Source: Rhodobacter aestuarii
GTDB taxonomy: Bacteria; Pseudomonadota; Alphaproteobacteria; Rhodobacterales; Rhodobacteraceae
Length of the DNA stretch: 64,000 nt
Reading direction: 5' to 3'
Assembly: GCF_900156655.1 (NCBI RefSeq)
Contig: NZ_FTOG01000001.1
Span: 496,001-560,000 of the forward strand
Within the stretch, counting starts at the first letter, position 1, and each line of letters starts with the position of its first letter. The position numbers and the translations under genes are program-made. Below are positions 11,374 through 21,981 of the stretch, in pieces. The notes beneath the pieces are model-generated. The model did not search any database and was not told where the DNA came from. It saw only the letters and a program-made list of their open reading frames with translations.

Positions 11374-12458
11374 AGGCACGGGGCGCGCTTTTTCGGCTCT
11401 CTATCGCCGCTGTGACGGTGCTGGCCTTGGCCGGAACAGTCCACGCTTTGCGCCCCGAACCGGATGTGAGCCAATCGCTTTATCTGTTTGGCACGCTGGT
11501 CGAGGTGGAAATCCACGGCGTGGACGAGGCCAAGGCAAAGGCTGCGATTGCCCGTGTCGATCAGCATCTACAACATATCCACAAAGATTGGCACGCGTGG
11601 CGCCCCGGCACGCTGGAAGGCCTGAATGCGGCCTTTGCGGCGGGCGAAAGCATCTCCGTCGACCCGACCTTGGCGAAGGTTTTGGAACGGGGGCGTGACC
11701 TCGCCTGCGCCTCTGATGGGCTTTTTGATCCGGGGATCGGCGCGTTGATCGAGGCGTGGGGCTTTCATGCCGACACGCTGCCCGAGGGTGATCCGCCCTC
11801 CGAGGACACCATTGCCGCATTGATTGCGCCGCATCCGACCATGCTGGATGTGACGATTGATGGCACCACGATCCGCGCCGCCAATCCCGCCGTGCAGCTA
11901 GACCTTGGCGCCTATGCCAAAGGCGCGGCGCTCGATTTGGCCGAAGATGATCTGCGCGCCGCAGGCATTACCGATGCGGTCCTGAACGCCGGTGGCGGCG
12001 TGCAGGTGATGGGCAGCCATGGCGCGCGGCCGTGGCGGGTGGCGATCCGCGACCCCTTCGCTTGGGGGGTGGTGGCGGCGCTCGAACTCGCGCCCGGCGA
12101 GGCGCTGCATACCTCTGGCAATTATGAGCGGTATCTTGAGGCCGGGGGCCTTCGTTTTTCTCACATTCTTGACCCGCGCACGGGGCGGCCTGTGACCGAT
12201 ATCGTCTCGGTTTCGGTGCTGGCTGAAAACGGCGCGCTCGCCGATGCCGCCGCCACCGCGCTGAGTGTGGCCGGTGCGCAAGATTGGCCGCGCATCGCCG
12301 CGCAGATGGGGGTTGAGAATGTGCTGATGATCACCGGGCAGGGCGAGATTTTCGCCACGCCTTCCATGCGGGCGCGGCTTGATCCGGTGGGGGGCGATTT
12401 TCCCGCCCCCGTGACCTTGGTCGATCTGCCCGCCTCACCCCGCCCGCGCTGCAACTAG
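11370..12458 (+). CDS. rnfF: RnfF, ApbE-family FAD:protein FMN transferase
   Basis: RnfF (362 residues from ATG 11370) has an N-terminal signal or anchor (LSIAAVTVLALAGTVHA) and the ApbE fold. Motifs include LYLFGTLVEVEI, LDLGAYAKGAALDLA, NAGGGVQVMG and SHILDPRTGRP. ApbE enzymes use FAD to attach FMN to Thr in SGAT-type motifs, and RnfG and RnfD, coded by the divergent operon, are the evident substrates. The start overlaps the rseC stop (ATGA); a TTG at 11361 is less likely. A proline- and arginine-containing tail ends the protein. Confidence 0.92.
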   Translation: MKARGALFRLSIAAVTVLALAGTVHALRPEPDVSQSLYLFGTLVEVEIHGVDEAKAKAAIARVDQHLQHIHKDWHAWRPGTLEGLNAAFAAGESISVDPTLAKVLERGRDLACASDGLFDPGIGALIEAWGFHADTLPEGDPPSEDTIAALIAPHPTMLDVTIDGTTIRAANPAVQLDLGAYAKGAALDLAEDDLRAAGITDAVLNAGGGVQVMGSHGARPWRVAIRDPFAWGVVAALELAPGEALHTSGNYERYLEAGGLRFSHILDPRTGRPVTDIVSVSVLAENGALADAAATALSVAGAQDWPRIAAQMGVENVLMITGQGEIFATPSMRARLDPVGGDFPAPVTLVDLPASPRPRCN

Positions 12459-12461
12459 GCG

Positions 12462-12478
12462 CTGGCATAGCCCTTGCT
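12462..12478 (+). promoter_or_regulatory. Sigma-54 (-24/-12) promoter of fdxD
   Basis: CTGGCATAGCCCTTGCT keeps the invariant GG and GC with correct spacing but differs from the consensus at two positions after TGGCA. It starts 3 bases after the rnfF stop and would start transcription near 12490. The closest enhancer-like sequence is TGT-N10-ACC at 12319-12334 inside rnfF, one base off the NifA consensus and about 140 bases upstream. Confidence 0.75.
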
Positions 12479-12524
12479 GTGCCCCCTTTGGGGGGTGCCC
12501 CCACTCGCATAAAAGGAGAGAGCG

Positions 12525-12896
12525 ATGTCCAATATTACCTTTACGTCCCCGATCATGAAGAAAGACAAGACGATTTATGCTGTGGCGGGCAACACCGCGA
12601 CCATTCTGTCGCTCGCCAAAGAGCATGAAATCCCGATTCCGTTCGAATGCGGCGATGGTGATTGCGGTTCGTGCCTGATCGAAGTAACAGCGCTGGGTGA
12701 CAAGCCCCTGATGGGGATGTCGCTGACCGAGAAGGAGAAGGCGCGGTTGAAGGAACTTCAGATGATTTCGGCGGAAGAGCTGGAACAAGCCGAAGTGAAC
12801 GACATCCCGCCGCGGTTCCGGCTGGCGTGCCAGTTCATCCCGCGCGACGAAGACGTGCTGGTGAGCTTCACCGGAACGCCTGGCGGTTCTGCCTGA
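12525..12896 (+). CDS. fdxD: [2Fe-2S] ferredoxin FdxD (FdV)
   Basis: FdxD (123 residues) is a soluble [2Fe-2S] ferredoxin with ligands in ECGDGDCGSC and a distal Cys in LACQF. It has a longer, helical insertion (SLTEKEKARLKELQM) than FdxC. An equivalent nif-regulated ferredoxin (FdV) exists in R. capsulatus. A clear AGGAGAG ribosome site lies 8 bases before the ATG. Its own sigma-54 promoter lies upstream, so it can be expressed apart from the fprA operon. Confidence 0.92.
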   Translation: MSNITFTSPIMKKDKTIYAVAGNTATILSLAKEHEIPIPFECGDGDCGSCLIEVTALGDKPLMGMSLTEKEKARLKELQMISAEELEQAEVNDIPPRFRLACQFIPRDEDVLVSFTGTPGGSA

Positions 12897-12904
12897 CCAT
12901 TCTT

Positions 12905-12930
12905 CGACGCGCCGCCTCCCCGGCGCGTCG
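12905..12930 (+). other. Long GC-rich hairpin between fdxD and the peroxiredoxin gene
   Basis: CGACGCGCCG pairs with CGGCGCGTCG around a short C-rich loop, a stem of about 10 bp. No T-run follows. It may stabilise the 3' end of fdxD mRNA or reduce read-through into the peroxiredoxin gene. Confidence 0.65.
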
Positions 12931-12953
12931 GCCAACGACCCAGAGGATTGATC

Positions 12954-13493
12954 ATGAAAACCAACTCCCGACTGCCTGAAGTCACCTTCCACACCCGCGT
13001 GCGCGACGAAAGCGTTGGCGGGCCGAACCCGTTCCGCTGGGAGGATGTGACCACCTCCGACTATTTCGCGGGCAAACGCGTGGTGCTGTTCTCGCTGCCG
13101 GGCGCGTTCACGCCGACCTGCTCGACCTACCAACTTCCGGGCTTTGAAAAAGGCTTCGCGGATTTTGCGGCCAAGGGCATCGACGAAATCTACTGCTTGT
13201 CGGTCAACGACAGCTTCGTGATGAACCAATGGGCCAAGGCGCAAGGGCTGGAAAACGTCAAAGTCATCCCGGATGGCTCGGGCGAATTCACCCGCCGCAT
13301 GGGCATGTTGGTGCGCAAAGACAACCTCGGCTTCGGTCTGCGCTCGTGGCGCTATGCCTGCATCGTCAATGACGGTGTGATTGAAGCGTGGTTCGAAGAG
13401 CCCGGTCTGATGGATAACTGCCCCGAAGACCCCTATGGTGTCTCGAGCCCGGAAAATGTGATGGCTTGGCTCAACCAAGCGGTTGCGGCCTAA
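12954..13493 (+). CDS. Peroxiredoxin (Prx5-like)
   Basis: The protein (179 residues) is a thiol peroxidase of the Prx5/redoxin type. The peroxidatic Cys lies in PGAFTPTCSTYQLPGFE, and the conserved Arg and aromatic residues of the fold follow. It would reduce hydrogen peroxide or organic peroxides in the cytosol. There is no fused glutaredoxin domain. ATG 12954 is 6 bases after AGAGGA; TTG 12948 is an unlikely alternative. Its place directly after fdxD suggests partial co-transcription and a protective role during nitrogen fixation (inference). Confidence 0.9.
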   Translation: MKTNSRLPEVTFHTRVRDESVGGPNPFRWEDVTTSDYFAGKRVVLFSLPGAFTPTCSTYQLPGFEKGFADFAAKGIDEIYCLSVNDSFVMNQWAKAQGLENVKVIPDGSGEFTRRMGMLVRKDNLGFGLRSWRYACIVNDGVIEAWFEEPGLMDNCPEDPYGVSSPENVMAWLNQAVAA

Positions 13494-13521
13494 GCCCGGC
13501 GCAACCCGGCCCCAAGATAGG

Positions 13522-13552
13522 AAAGCCCCGCCTTGTGCGGGGCTTTTGCTTT
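13522..13552 (+). terminator. Rho-independent terminator after the peroxiredoxin gene
   Basis: AAGCCCCGC and GCGGGGCTT form a 9-bp stem with a 5-base loop, followed by TTTGCTTTT. It closes the nitrogen-fixation cluster. Confidence 0.9.
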
Positions 13553-13624
13553 TGCATATATAAAAGACAAAGGGCAGGGACGCATGAAACGGTCCAGCCC
13601 AGTCCGCGCGTGCCCCGAAATGGC

Positions 13625-13653
13625 TTGACACATAAGGCCCGCTCACAGATAAG
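13625..13653 (+). promoter_or_regulatory. Sigma-70-type promoter of rplU-rpmA
   Basis: A perfect TTGACA (13625-13630) is followed after 17 bases by GATAAG (4 of 6 matches to the -10 box). This predicts a 5' leader of about 130 bases before rplU. Confidence 0.6.
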
Positions 13654-13658
13654 GCGCG

Positions 13659-13691
13659 GACCCGGCGGCGAGTCTCCTCTCCGCCGGGGTC
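13659..13691 (+). other. Hairpin in the rplU leader
   Basis: GACCCGGCGG pairs with CCGCCGGGGTC (one bulged G) around a 12-base loop, and TGTTTTAA follows. It lies just after the predicted start of the rplU transcript. It could be an attenuator-like or autoregulatory leader element for ribosomal proteins, or just a structured leader. Confidence 0.5.
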
Positions 13692-13790
13692 ATGTTTTAA
13701 CAACGCCCCTATGGGCGCGCTGTCCGAGGCGGGGCAACCCGGTAACACCCATTGGGGGCCACAGGGCGCGGCTGACAAAAGGAAGAACGC

Positions 13791-14240
13791 ATGTTCGCGG
13801 TCCTCAAAACGGGCGGCAAGCAATACAAAGTTCAAGCGGGCGACGTGCTCCGCGTGGAACTCATTGCCGCCGCGGCTGGTGAAAAAGTCCAGTTCAACGA
13901 AATTCTGATGGTCGGTGGCGAAACGCTCACCGTCGGCGCTCCCACTGTGGAAGGCGCTGCCGTCGTGGCCGAAGTGATCGACACGATCAAAGCGGACAAG
14001 GTCATCACCTACCACAAACGCCGCCGGAAACACTCGTCGCAGCGCACCCGTGGCCACCGTCAGCAGCTCACGCTGCTGCGCGTCACCGAAGTGCTGGCCT
14101 CGGGCGCCGACAAATCGGGTGTCAAAGAAGCCGTCGGCACCGCCTCGGTGCGTCGCGCGCTGCATGGCGCTGCGGCTCCCGAAGCTGCCCCCGCGAAACC
14201 GAAGCGCGCTTCCAAAAAAGCCGCTGAAGCACAGGAGTAA
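13791..14240 (+). CDS. rplU: 50S ribosomal protein bL21
   Basis: This is L21 of the large ribosomal subunit. The N-terminus MFAVLKTGGKQYKVQAGD and the basic YHKRRRKHSSQRTRGHRQ region that binds 23S rRNA are diagnostic. At 149 residues it is longer than the roughly 103 of E. coli, because of a Lys/Ala-rich C-terminal tail that is common in alphaproteobacteria. GGAAG lies upstream of the ATG. rpmA follows after 6 bases. Confidence 0.98.
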   Translation: MFAVLKTGGKQYKVQAGDVLRVELIAAAAGEKVQFNEILMVGGETLTVGAPTVEGAAVVAEVIDTIKADKVITYHKRRRKHSSQRTRGHRQQLTLLRVTEVLASGADKSGVKEAVGTASVRRALHGAAAPEAAPAKPKRASKKAAEAQE

Positions 14241-14246
14241 TCCCCC

Positions 14247-14516
14247 ATGGCACACAAGAAAGCAGGCGGTTCTTCGCGTAACGGCCGCGACTCTGCGGGT
14301 CGTCGCCTCGGCGTGAAACTCTATGGCGGTCAAACGGCTGTTCCGGGCAACATCATCGTGCGTCAGCGCGGCACCAAAGTTTGGGCCGGCGAAGGCGTGA
14401 TGATGGGCAAGGACCACACCCTGTTCGCCGTTGTCGATGGCAAGATTGCCTATCGCAAGGGCCTCAAGGGCCGCACTTTCGTTTCGGTTCTCCCGGTCGC
14501 GGAGGCCGCGGAATAA
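14247..14516 (+). CDS. rpmA: 50S ribosomal protein bL27
   Basis: L27 (89 residues) begins [18 protein letters not shown], the flexible N-terminus that reaches toward the peptidyl-transferase centre. The [10 protein letters not shown] and [10 protein letters not shown] segments are typical. There is no N-terminal extension of the kind cleaved in Firmicutes. It forms an operon with rplU and is followed by a terminator. Confidence 0.98.
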   Translation: MAHKKAGGSSRNGRDSAGRRLGVKLYGGQTAVPGNIIVRQRGTKVWAGEGVMMGKDHTLFAVVDGKIAYRKGLKGRTFVSVLPVAEAAE

Positions 14517-14544
14517 GCCGAACGAACCCGGTAAAAGAAAATGG

Positions 14545-14576
14545 GGGGATCGGCTGCAAAGCCGGTCCCCTTTTCG
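14545..14576 (+). terminator. Rho-independent terminator of rplU-rpmA
   Basis: GGGGATCGGCT pairs with AGCCGGTCCCC (one G-U pair) around a short loop, followed by TTTTCGTTT. A second, weaker terminator-like inverted repeat (AAAACGG...CCGTTTT with a long loop) lies at 14618-14660. Confidence 0.88.
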
Positions 14577-14705
14577 TTTGTTGCGTCTGGGGGAGGCGAG
14601 GCAAGCGGTCGCAGTTGAAAACGGTCCCAATCCTGCACAGCTTTGTCACAGGGCCGTTTTGTTTCTTGATTAGGGCCAGAACGGCCAGCGTTTGAGGAGA
14701 GCGCG

Positions 14706-17531
<2,826 letters not shown>

Positions 17532-17539
17532 ATTTGCGC

Positions 17540-17613
17540 CGGGGCAGGGGGCGCTGCCCCCCTCTTGCCTAAGCCAATTCTCCCCGGGATATTTACACAA
17601 AGTCGAAGACCTC
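17540..17613 (+). repeat. GC-rich palindromic intergenic repeat, copy 1
   Basis: A GGGGCAG/CTGCCCC hairpin is followed by CCAATT, CCCCGGGATATTT and CAAAGTCGAAG. The same composite recurs at 23105-23174, and inverted at 17652-17716, with weaker copies at 15247-15325 and 24198-24262. All lie between genes. Confidence 0.8.
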
Positions 17614-17622
17614 AGGTCATTG

Positions 17623-17658
17623 AAAAGGGCGCCCCAGCGGCGCGCCCTTCTTGCTTTC
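17623..17658. terminator. Bidirectional terminator between proB and the M20 peptidase gene
   Basis: AAGGGCGC and GCGCCCTT form the stem, with A-rich sequence on the left and T-rich on the right, so it can act for both convergent genes. It sits between two inverted copies of the intergenic repeat. Confidence 0.7.
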
Positions 17659-17716
17659 AACTTGCTCTAAATATCCCGGGGGGCGTCCTGAAAGGACGGG
17701 GGGCAGCGCCCCCCAG
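17652..17716 (-). repeat. GC-rich palindromic intergenic repeat, copy 2 (inverted)
   Basis: CTTGCTCTAAATATCCCGGGGGG followed by a GGGGGGCAGCGCCCCCC palindrome (17697-17713) is the reverse orientation of the 17540 and 23105 repeats. Copies 1 and 2 could form one long cruciform around the terminator. Confidence 0.75.
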
Positions 17717-17722
17717 CGCCAG

Positions 17723-19099
17723 TTATTGCTGCGACAGCCGGTCGAGGATACGCGCCCAAGAGCGGATGCCCTTGTGGAAGCTTTCGAGGTCGTATTTCTC
17801 GTTCGGGGAGTGGATTTGGTCATCATCGCGGCCAAAGCCGATCAGCATCGCATCCATGCCCAGATACTCTTTGAAATAGCCCGCAATCGGGATCGACCCG
17901 CCGCAGCCAACGAAGGCCGCCGGGCGCTCCCATTCATCCGACAGCGCCGCGCGCGCCGCATCAAAGGCCGGATCGGTGATCGACATCGTGGAGGCGGGGC
18001 TGCCCTCGGGCTCGCTCCAGATCAACTCACAATCGGGCGGCAGTTGCGCTTCGATCCAGGCTTTGAAGGCGGGCAGGATTTTGTCGGGGTCTTGGCCCGA
18101 GACGAGCCGGAAGCTGACCTTGGCGCTGGCTTGCGAGGGCAGCACGGTTTTGAAGCCCGCGCCGGTATAGCCACCCCAGATGCCATTGATCTCGGCGGTG
18201 GGGCGCGACCAGATTTGCTCCAAAGGCGTGCGATCCACCTCGCCTGCGGGGGTGGTCAGATCCACCCCGCCAAGGAAGGAGGCATGATCAAAGCCAAGCG
18301 CTTGCCATTGCGCGGCGACCGCGTCGGGGAGTTCGGCGACATCGTCATAAAAGCCCGGCACCTGCACCCGGCCTTGGTCATCATGCAGCCCGCCCAAGAT
18401 CCGCGTCAGCACCCGGATCGGGTTGATCGCCACACCGCCAAACATCCCCGAATGCAGGTCTTTGCTGGCCGCGCGGATGGTGAATTCCACTTTGGCAAGG
18501 CCGCGCAGCATGGTCACAATGGCGGGAATATGGTCCGAAAACAGCCCGGTGTCGCAAATCAGCGCAAGATCGGCCGAAAGCTCCTCGCGGTTTTCTTGCA
18601 AGAACGGGATGAGCGAGGGCGAGCCCGATTCCTCTTCCCCTTCAAAGAAGATCGTCAGATTGCCCGGCAATTCCCCATGCACATCTTTCCACGCCCGGCA
18701 GGCTTCCAAAAAGGTCATCAATTGACCTTTGTCATCGGAGGCCCCGCGTGCGCGGATCAGCGGGCCTTTCGGGCCTTGCTGGATCACCGGGTCAAACGGG
18801 TCCCGTTCCCAAAGCTCAATCGGGTCAACGGGCTGCACATCGTAATGGCCGTAAAACAAGATGTGGCGGCCTTCGCCTGCATGGCGGCCCACCACCATCG
18901 GATGCCCCGGTGTGGGGCGCGCGCTGGCAGAAAAGCCCAATGATTTCAATTCCTGCACCAGCCAAGCGGCGGCTTGGGCGCAATCCCCATTATAGGCGGG
19001 ATCGGTGGAAATCGAGGCAATGCGCAGCAAGTCCATCAGCCGGTCAGTGGCTTCGGGCAGGGTGTCGTCAATGCGGGAAAGAACGGCGTCAAGCGTCAT
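17723..19099 (-). CDS. M20-family metallopeptidase (dipeptidase / CNDP-like)
   Basis: The protein (458 residues) is a zinc-dependent exopeptidase of the M20 family. Metal-binding and catalytic segments are visible: FYGHYDVQP, GASDDKGQ and FFEGEEESGSPS, with a final His near ...HKGIRSWARI. A dimerisation lid lies in the middle third. It probably cleaves dipeptides in the cytosol; no signal peptide is seen. I chose ATG 19099 (MTLDAVL), 7 bases after GGAG on the minus strand. Confidence 0.9.
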   Translation of the reverse strand: MTLDAVLSRIDDTLPEATDRLMDLLRIASISTDPAYNGDCAQAAAWLVQELKSLGFSASARPTPGHPMVVGRHAGEGRHILFYGHYDVQPVDPIELWERDPFDPVIQQGPKGPLIRARGASDDKGQLMTFLEACRAWKDVHGELPGNLTIFFEGEEESGSPSLIPFLQENREELSADLALICDTGLFSDHIPAIVTMLRGLAKVEFTIRAASKDLHSGMFGGVAINPIRVLTRILGGLHDDQGRVQVPGFYDDVAELPDAVAAQWQALGFDHASFLGGVDLTTPAGEVDRTPLEQIWSRPTAEINGIWGGYTGAGFKTVLPSQASAKVSFRLVSGQDPDKILPAFKAWIEAQLPPDCELIWSEPEGSPASTMSITDPAFDAARAALSDEWERPAAFVGCGGSIPIAGYFKEYLGMDAMLIGFGRDDDQIHSPNEKYDLESFHKGIRSWARILDRLSQQ

Positions 19100-19334
19100 G
19101 AGTGGTCTCCTTCGAGCCAAAACCGTAGCAGCCGTTTTCCGGAAGGGCCAGAGCGGGTGGAAAACAGGCGATGCTTAAAGTTTGAGCCTTAGGGGATAAT
19201 TATGCACCGAGATGCGACAATTTAATTCTCCCCTTTTTTGACTTTGGGGTTTAACACTACCCGTGCCGGATAGGGCCGATGAGCCGACGCCCGGCGACAC
19301 ACAACCAAGTGCATAGAAGCCAGGGGTGATGAAC

Positions 19335-20564
19335 ATGGACTACAATCTCGCGCTCGACAAAGCTCTTCAACGTCTCCATGACGAGGGCCGGTATCGGACT
19401 TTCATCAACATCGAACGCGAGAAAGGCGCTTTCCCGAAAGCGCAATGGAACCGCCCCGATGGTGGCAAGCAAGACATCACCGTGTGGTGCGGCAACGACT
19501 ATCTGGGCATGGGTCAACACCCGGTTGTTCTGGCCGCGATGCATGAAGCGCTGGAAGCCGTTGGCGCTGGTTCGGGCGGCACCCGCAATATTTCGGGCAC
19601 CACCGCTTACCACAAAGCGCTGGAAGCCGAGATCGCCGATCTGCACCAAAAAGAAGCCGCGCTGGTTTTCTCGTCGGCTTATATTGCGAACGACGCCACG
19701 CTTTCGACGCTGCGCATTCTGTTCCCCGGCCTGATCATTTATTCCGACAGCCTGAACCACGCCTCGATGATCGAAGGCATCAAGCGCAACCAAGGCCCGA
19801 AGCGGATCTTCCGTCACAATGACGTGGCGCATCTACGCGAACTCTTGGAAGCCGATGATCCGGCCGCGCCGAAGCTGATCGCCTTCGAATCGATCTATTC
19901 GATGGATGGCGACTTTGGCCCGATCAAAGAAATCTGCGACTTGGCCGATGAATTCAAAGCACTGACCTATATCGACGAAGTCCATGCCGTGGGCATGTAT
20001 GGCCCCCGCGGCGCGGGTGTGGCCGAGCGCGATGGCCTGATGGATCGCATCGATATCTTCAACGGCACGCTCGCCAAAGCCTATGGCGTGTTCGGTGGTT
20101 ATATCGCCACGTCGGCGAAAATGGTCGATGCCGTGCGCTCCTATGCGCCGGGCTTCATCTTCTCGACCTCGCTGCCGCCGGCGATTGCTGCGGGCGCGCG
20201 CGCCTCGATCGCCTTCCTCAAAACCGCCGAAGGTCAGAAGCTCCGCGACATGCAACAGCTGCATGCTAAAGAGTTGAAAATGCGCTTTAAATCGCTTGGC
20301 ATGCCGGTCATCGACCACGGCAGCCACATCGTTCCGGTCGTCATCGGCGACCCCGTCCACACCAAAGCGGTGTCGGATATGCTGCTCAGCGATTACGGCG
20401 TTTACGTGCAGCCGATCAACTTCCCGACCGTGCCGCGCGGCACCGAACGTCTGCGGTTTACGCCGTCGCCGGTGCATGATCTGACCCAGATCGATGGGCT
20501 CGTGAATGCCATGGATGCGCTCTGGGCGCGCTGTGCGCTGAATCGTGCCGAAGCGGTCGCCTGA
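19335..20564 (+). CDS. hemA: 5-aminolevulinate synthase (ALAS)
   Basis: HemA (409 residues) condenses glycine and succinyl-CoA to 5-aminolevulinate with pyridoxal phosphate, the first step of haem and bacteriochlorophyll synthesis in alphaproteobacteria. The whole chain closely resembles R. capsulatus HemA as I recall it, including the same start MDYNLALDK. The PLP Lys lies in [21 protein letters not shown] holds the cofactor Asp and His. I chose ATG 19335, with AGGGG 8 bases upstream; GTG 19326 and ATG 19329 are less fitting. The 235-base gap before it is AT-richer and must hold the promoter, but I could not fix one. Confidence 0.98.
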   Translation: MDYNLALDKALQRLHDEGRYRTFINIEREKGAFPKAQWNRPDGGKQDITVWCGNDYLGMGQHPVVLAAMHEALEAVGAGSGGTRNISGTTAYHKALEAEIADLHQKEAALVFSSAYIANDATLSTLRILFPGLIIYSDSLNHASMIEGIKRNQGPKRIFRHNDVAHLRELLEADDPAAPKLIAFESIYSMDGDFGPIKEICDLADEFKALTYIDEVHAVGMYGPRGAGVAERDGLMDRIDIFNGTLAKAYGVFGGYIATSAKMVDAVRSYAPGFIFSTSLPPAIAAGARASIAFLKTAEGQKLRDMQQLHAKELKMRFKSLGMPVIDHGSHIVPVVIGDPVHTKAVSDMLLSDYGVYVQPINFPTVPRGTERLRFTPSPVHDLTQIDGLVNAMDALWARCALNRAEAVA

Positions 20565-20669
20565 TCACTTCTACGGGTGCATGCCCGTCCCGGGTATGGT
20601 AGTTCTTTGTCAAGGAATTCGCGCTAGCAGGCTCGAATCGGCATAACACCACTGGGGCGGGACAGGCAC

Positions 20670-21866
20670 ATGATCAAGTGGAAGGGCAAACCTTCGACGC
20701 AAGAAGCTGAAGTTGGGCCCAAGGGCTTTGACGATTTCGAGCTGCGTCTGGGGGATGTTCTGCGCGGGGAACGCGCGACCCTTGCCAAATCATTGCTCGA
20801 TGTGCAGCGCGAGCTGCGCATCAAAGCCATCCACATTGCGGCGATTGAAAACTGCGATGTTTCGGCATTTGAATCTCCCTCCTTCATCGCTGGTTTTGTC
20901 CGCTCCTATGCGCGCTATCTGGGCATTGATCCCGATTGGGCGTTTGAGCGGTTCTGTGCCGAAGCGGGTTTTGAACCGACGCATGGTTTGGCCGCTGCCG
21001 CCTCGGGGCCGAAGCCGCAGCGTCGCCCGGCGGATTTGACCGCGTCGCTTGCCAATCCCAATGCGTCTTTCATTCCGAAACAAGCGCCGTTCTGGACCAA
21101 GATCGACCCGCGCGCGGTGGGCTCGCTCGCCGTTGTGCTGATGGTTGCGGGTGGGATCGGCTATGGCGGCTGGTCGGTGTTGCAAGAGGTGCAGCGCGTG
21201 CAGCTTGCCCCGGTGGATCAGGCCCCCGGCGTTGTGGCCGAGATTGACCCGCTGCAATCGGTGGCGCCGGTGCAAATGGCGGCCAATGATGCGCTGCCGC
21301 AAGCGCCCACGACCGAAAGCTTTGATCGGCTCTATCGTCCCGCCGCGCTGGAAACGCCGGTGCTGATCGCGCGCGATGGCCCGATTGCGGCGATTAATCC
21401 GCGTGAAGCGGGCCTTCTGGCAGGCCCTGCGCCGGTGTCTCCACCTGCGCCGATGCTGATGACCGAAGCGCGTCCGCAGCCCAACCCGCAAGCGGAGCAA
21501 GTGGTGCGCACCTTGGGGGCCGATGCCTCTGAGGTTGTGGTCTTGGCGGTGCGCCCGTCTTGGGTGCGGATCACCTCGGCCGATGGGTCGGTGCTGTTTG
21601 AAAAAGTGATGGATGCTGGCGAGCGTTTCGCCGTGCCGAAACTTGCCGAGCCGCCAAAGCTGCGCACCGGGGAATCGGGCGCGATCTATTTTGCCGTCAA
21701 CGGTGTGCCGCATGGCCCGGTGGGGGAAAAAGGCGCCGTGACCAAGAACATCGTGCTTTCGCCCGAAGCGCTTGGGGAAAGCTATGCGCTGGCCGATCTT
21801 TCCGCAGATCGTGATCTGGCGAGCCTTGTGACCGTGGCGGATGCCTCGGCCAGCTTGGGCGACTAA
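20670..21866 (+). CDS. RodZ-like protein: cytoplasmic HTH, one TM helix, periplasmic DUF4115
   Basis: The protein (398 residues) has an N-terminal helix-turn-helix of the HTH_25/RodZ type (residues about 25-95: LGDVLRGERATLAKSLLDVQ; SFIAGFVRSYARYLGID). One transmembrane helix follows (VGSLAVVLMVAGGIGYGGW, about 150-168), then a Pro/Ala-rich linker and a C-terminal DUF4115 domain (VVLAVRPSWVRITSADGSVLFEKV). RodZ links MreB to cell-wall synthesis. Its position directly before ispG is common in alphaproteobacteria. Confidence 0.85.
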   Translation: MIKWKGKPSTQEAEVGPKGFDDFELRLGDVLRGERATLAKSLLDVQRELRIKAIHIAAIENCDVSAFESPSFIAGFVRSYARYLGIDPDWAFERFCAEAGFEPTHGLAAAASGPKPQRRPADLTASLANPNASFIPKQAPFWTKIDPRAVGSLAVVLMVAGGIGYGGWSVLQEVQRVQLAPVDQAPGVVAEIDPLQSVAPVQMAANDALPQAPTTESFDRLYRPAALETPVLIARDGPIAAINPREAGLLAGPAPVSPPAPMLMTEARPQPNPQAEQVVRTLGADASEVVVLAVRPSWVRITSADGSVLFEKVMDAGERFAVPKLAEPPKLRTGESGAIYFAVNGVPHGPVGEKGAVTKNIVLSPEALGESYALADLSADRDLASLVTVADASASLGD

Positions 21867-21981
21867 GCGCCTCTATCACAGCCCTGTCATTTTTGCGCCT
21901 CATGAGGTGGAAGCGACAACCCGTCCGTTGCCCTAGCGCAGCGGCTGACCTATGTCTTGGGCAACGAATTGGAGGCCTCTC

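Noticed and set aside
12435-14630. Minus-strand open frame of over 700 codons across fdxD, peroxiredoxin and rplU-rpmA
   Set aside because: It crosses several genes with strong family evidence on the plus strand and two terminators.
20600-20660. Possible tRNA-like sequence with GCTCGAATC
   Set aside because: No acceptor stem, anticodon arm or full T-arm could be built around it.
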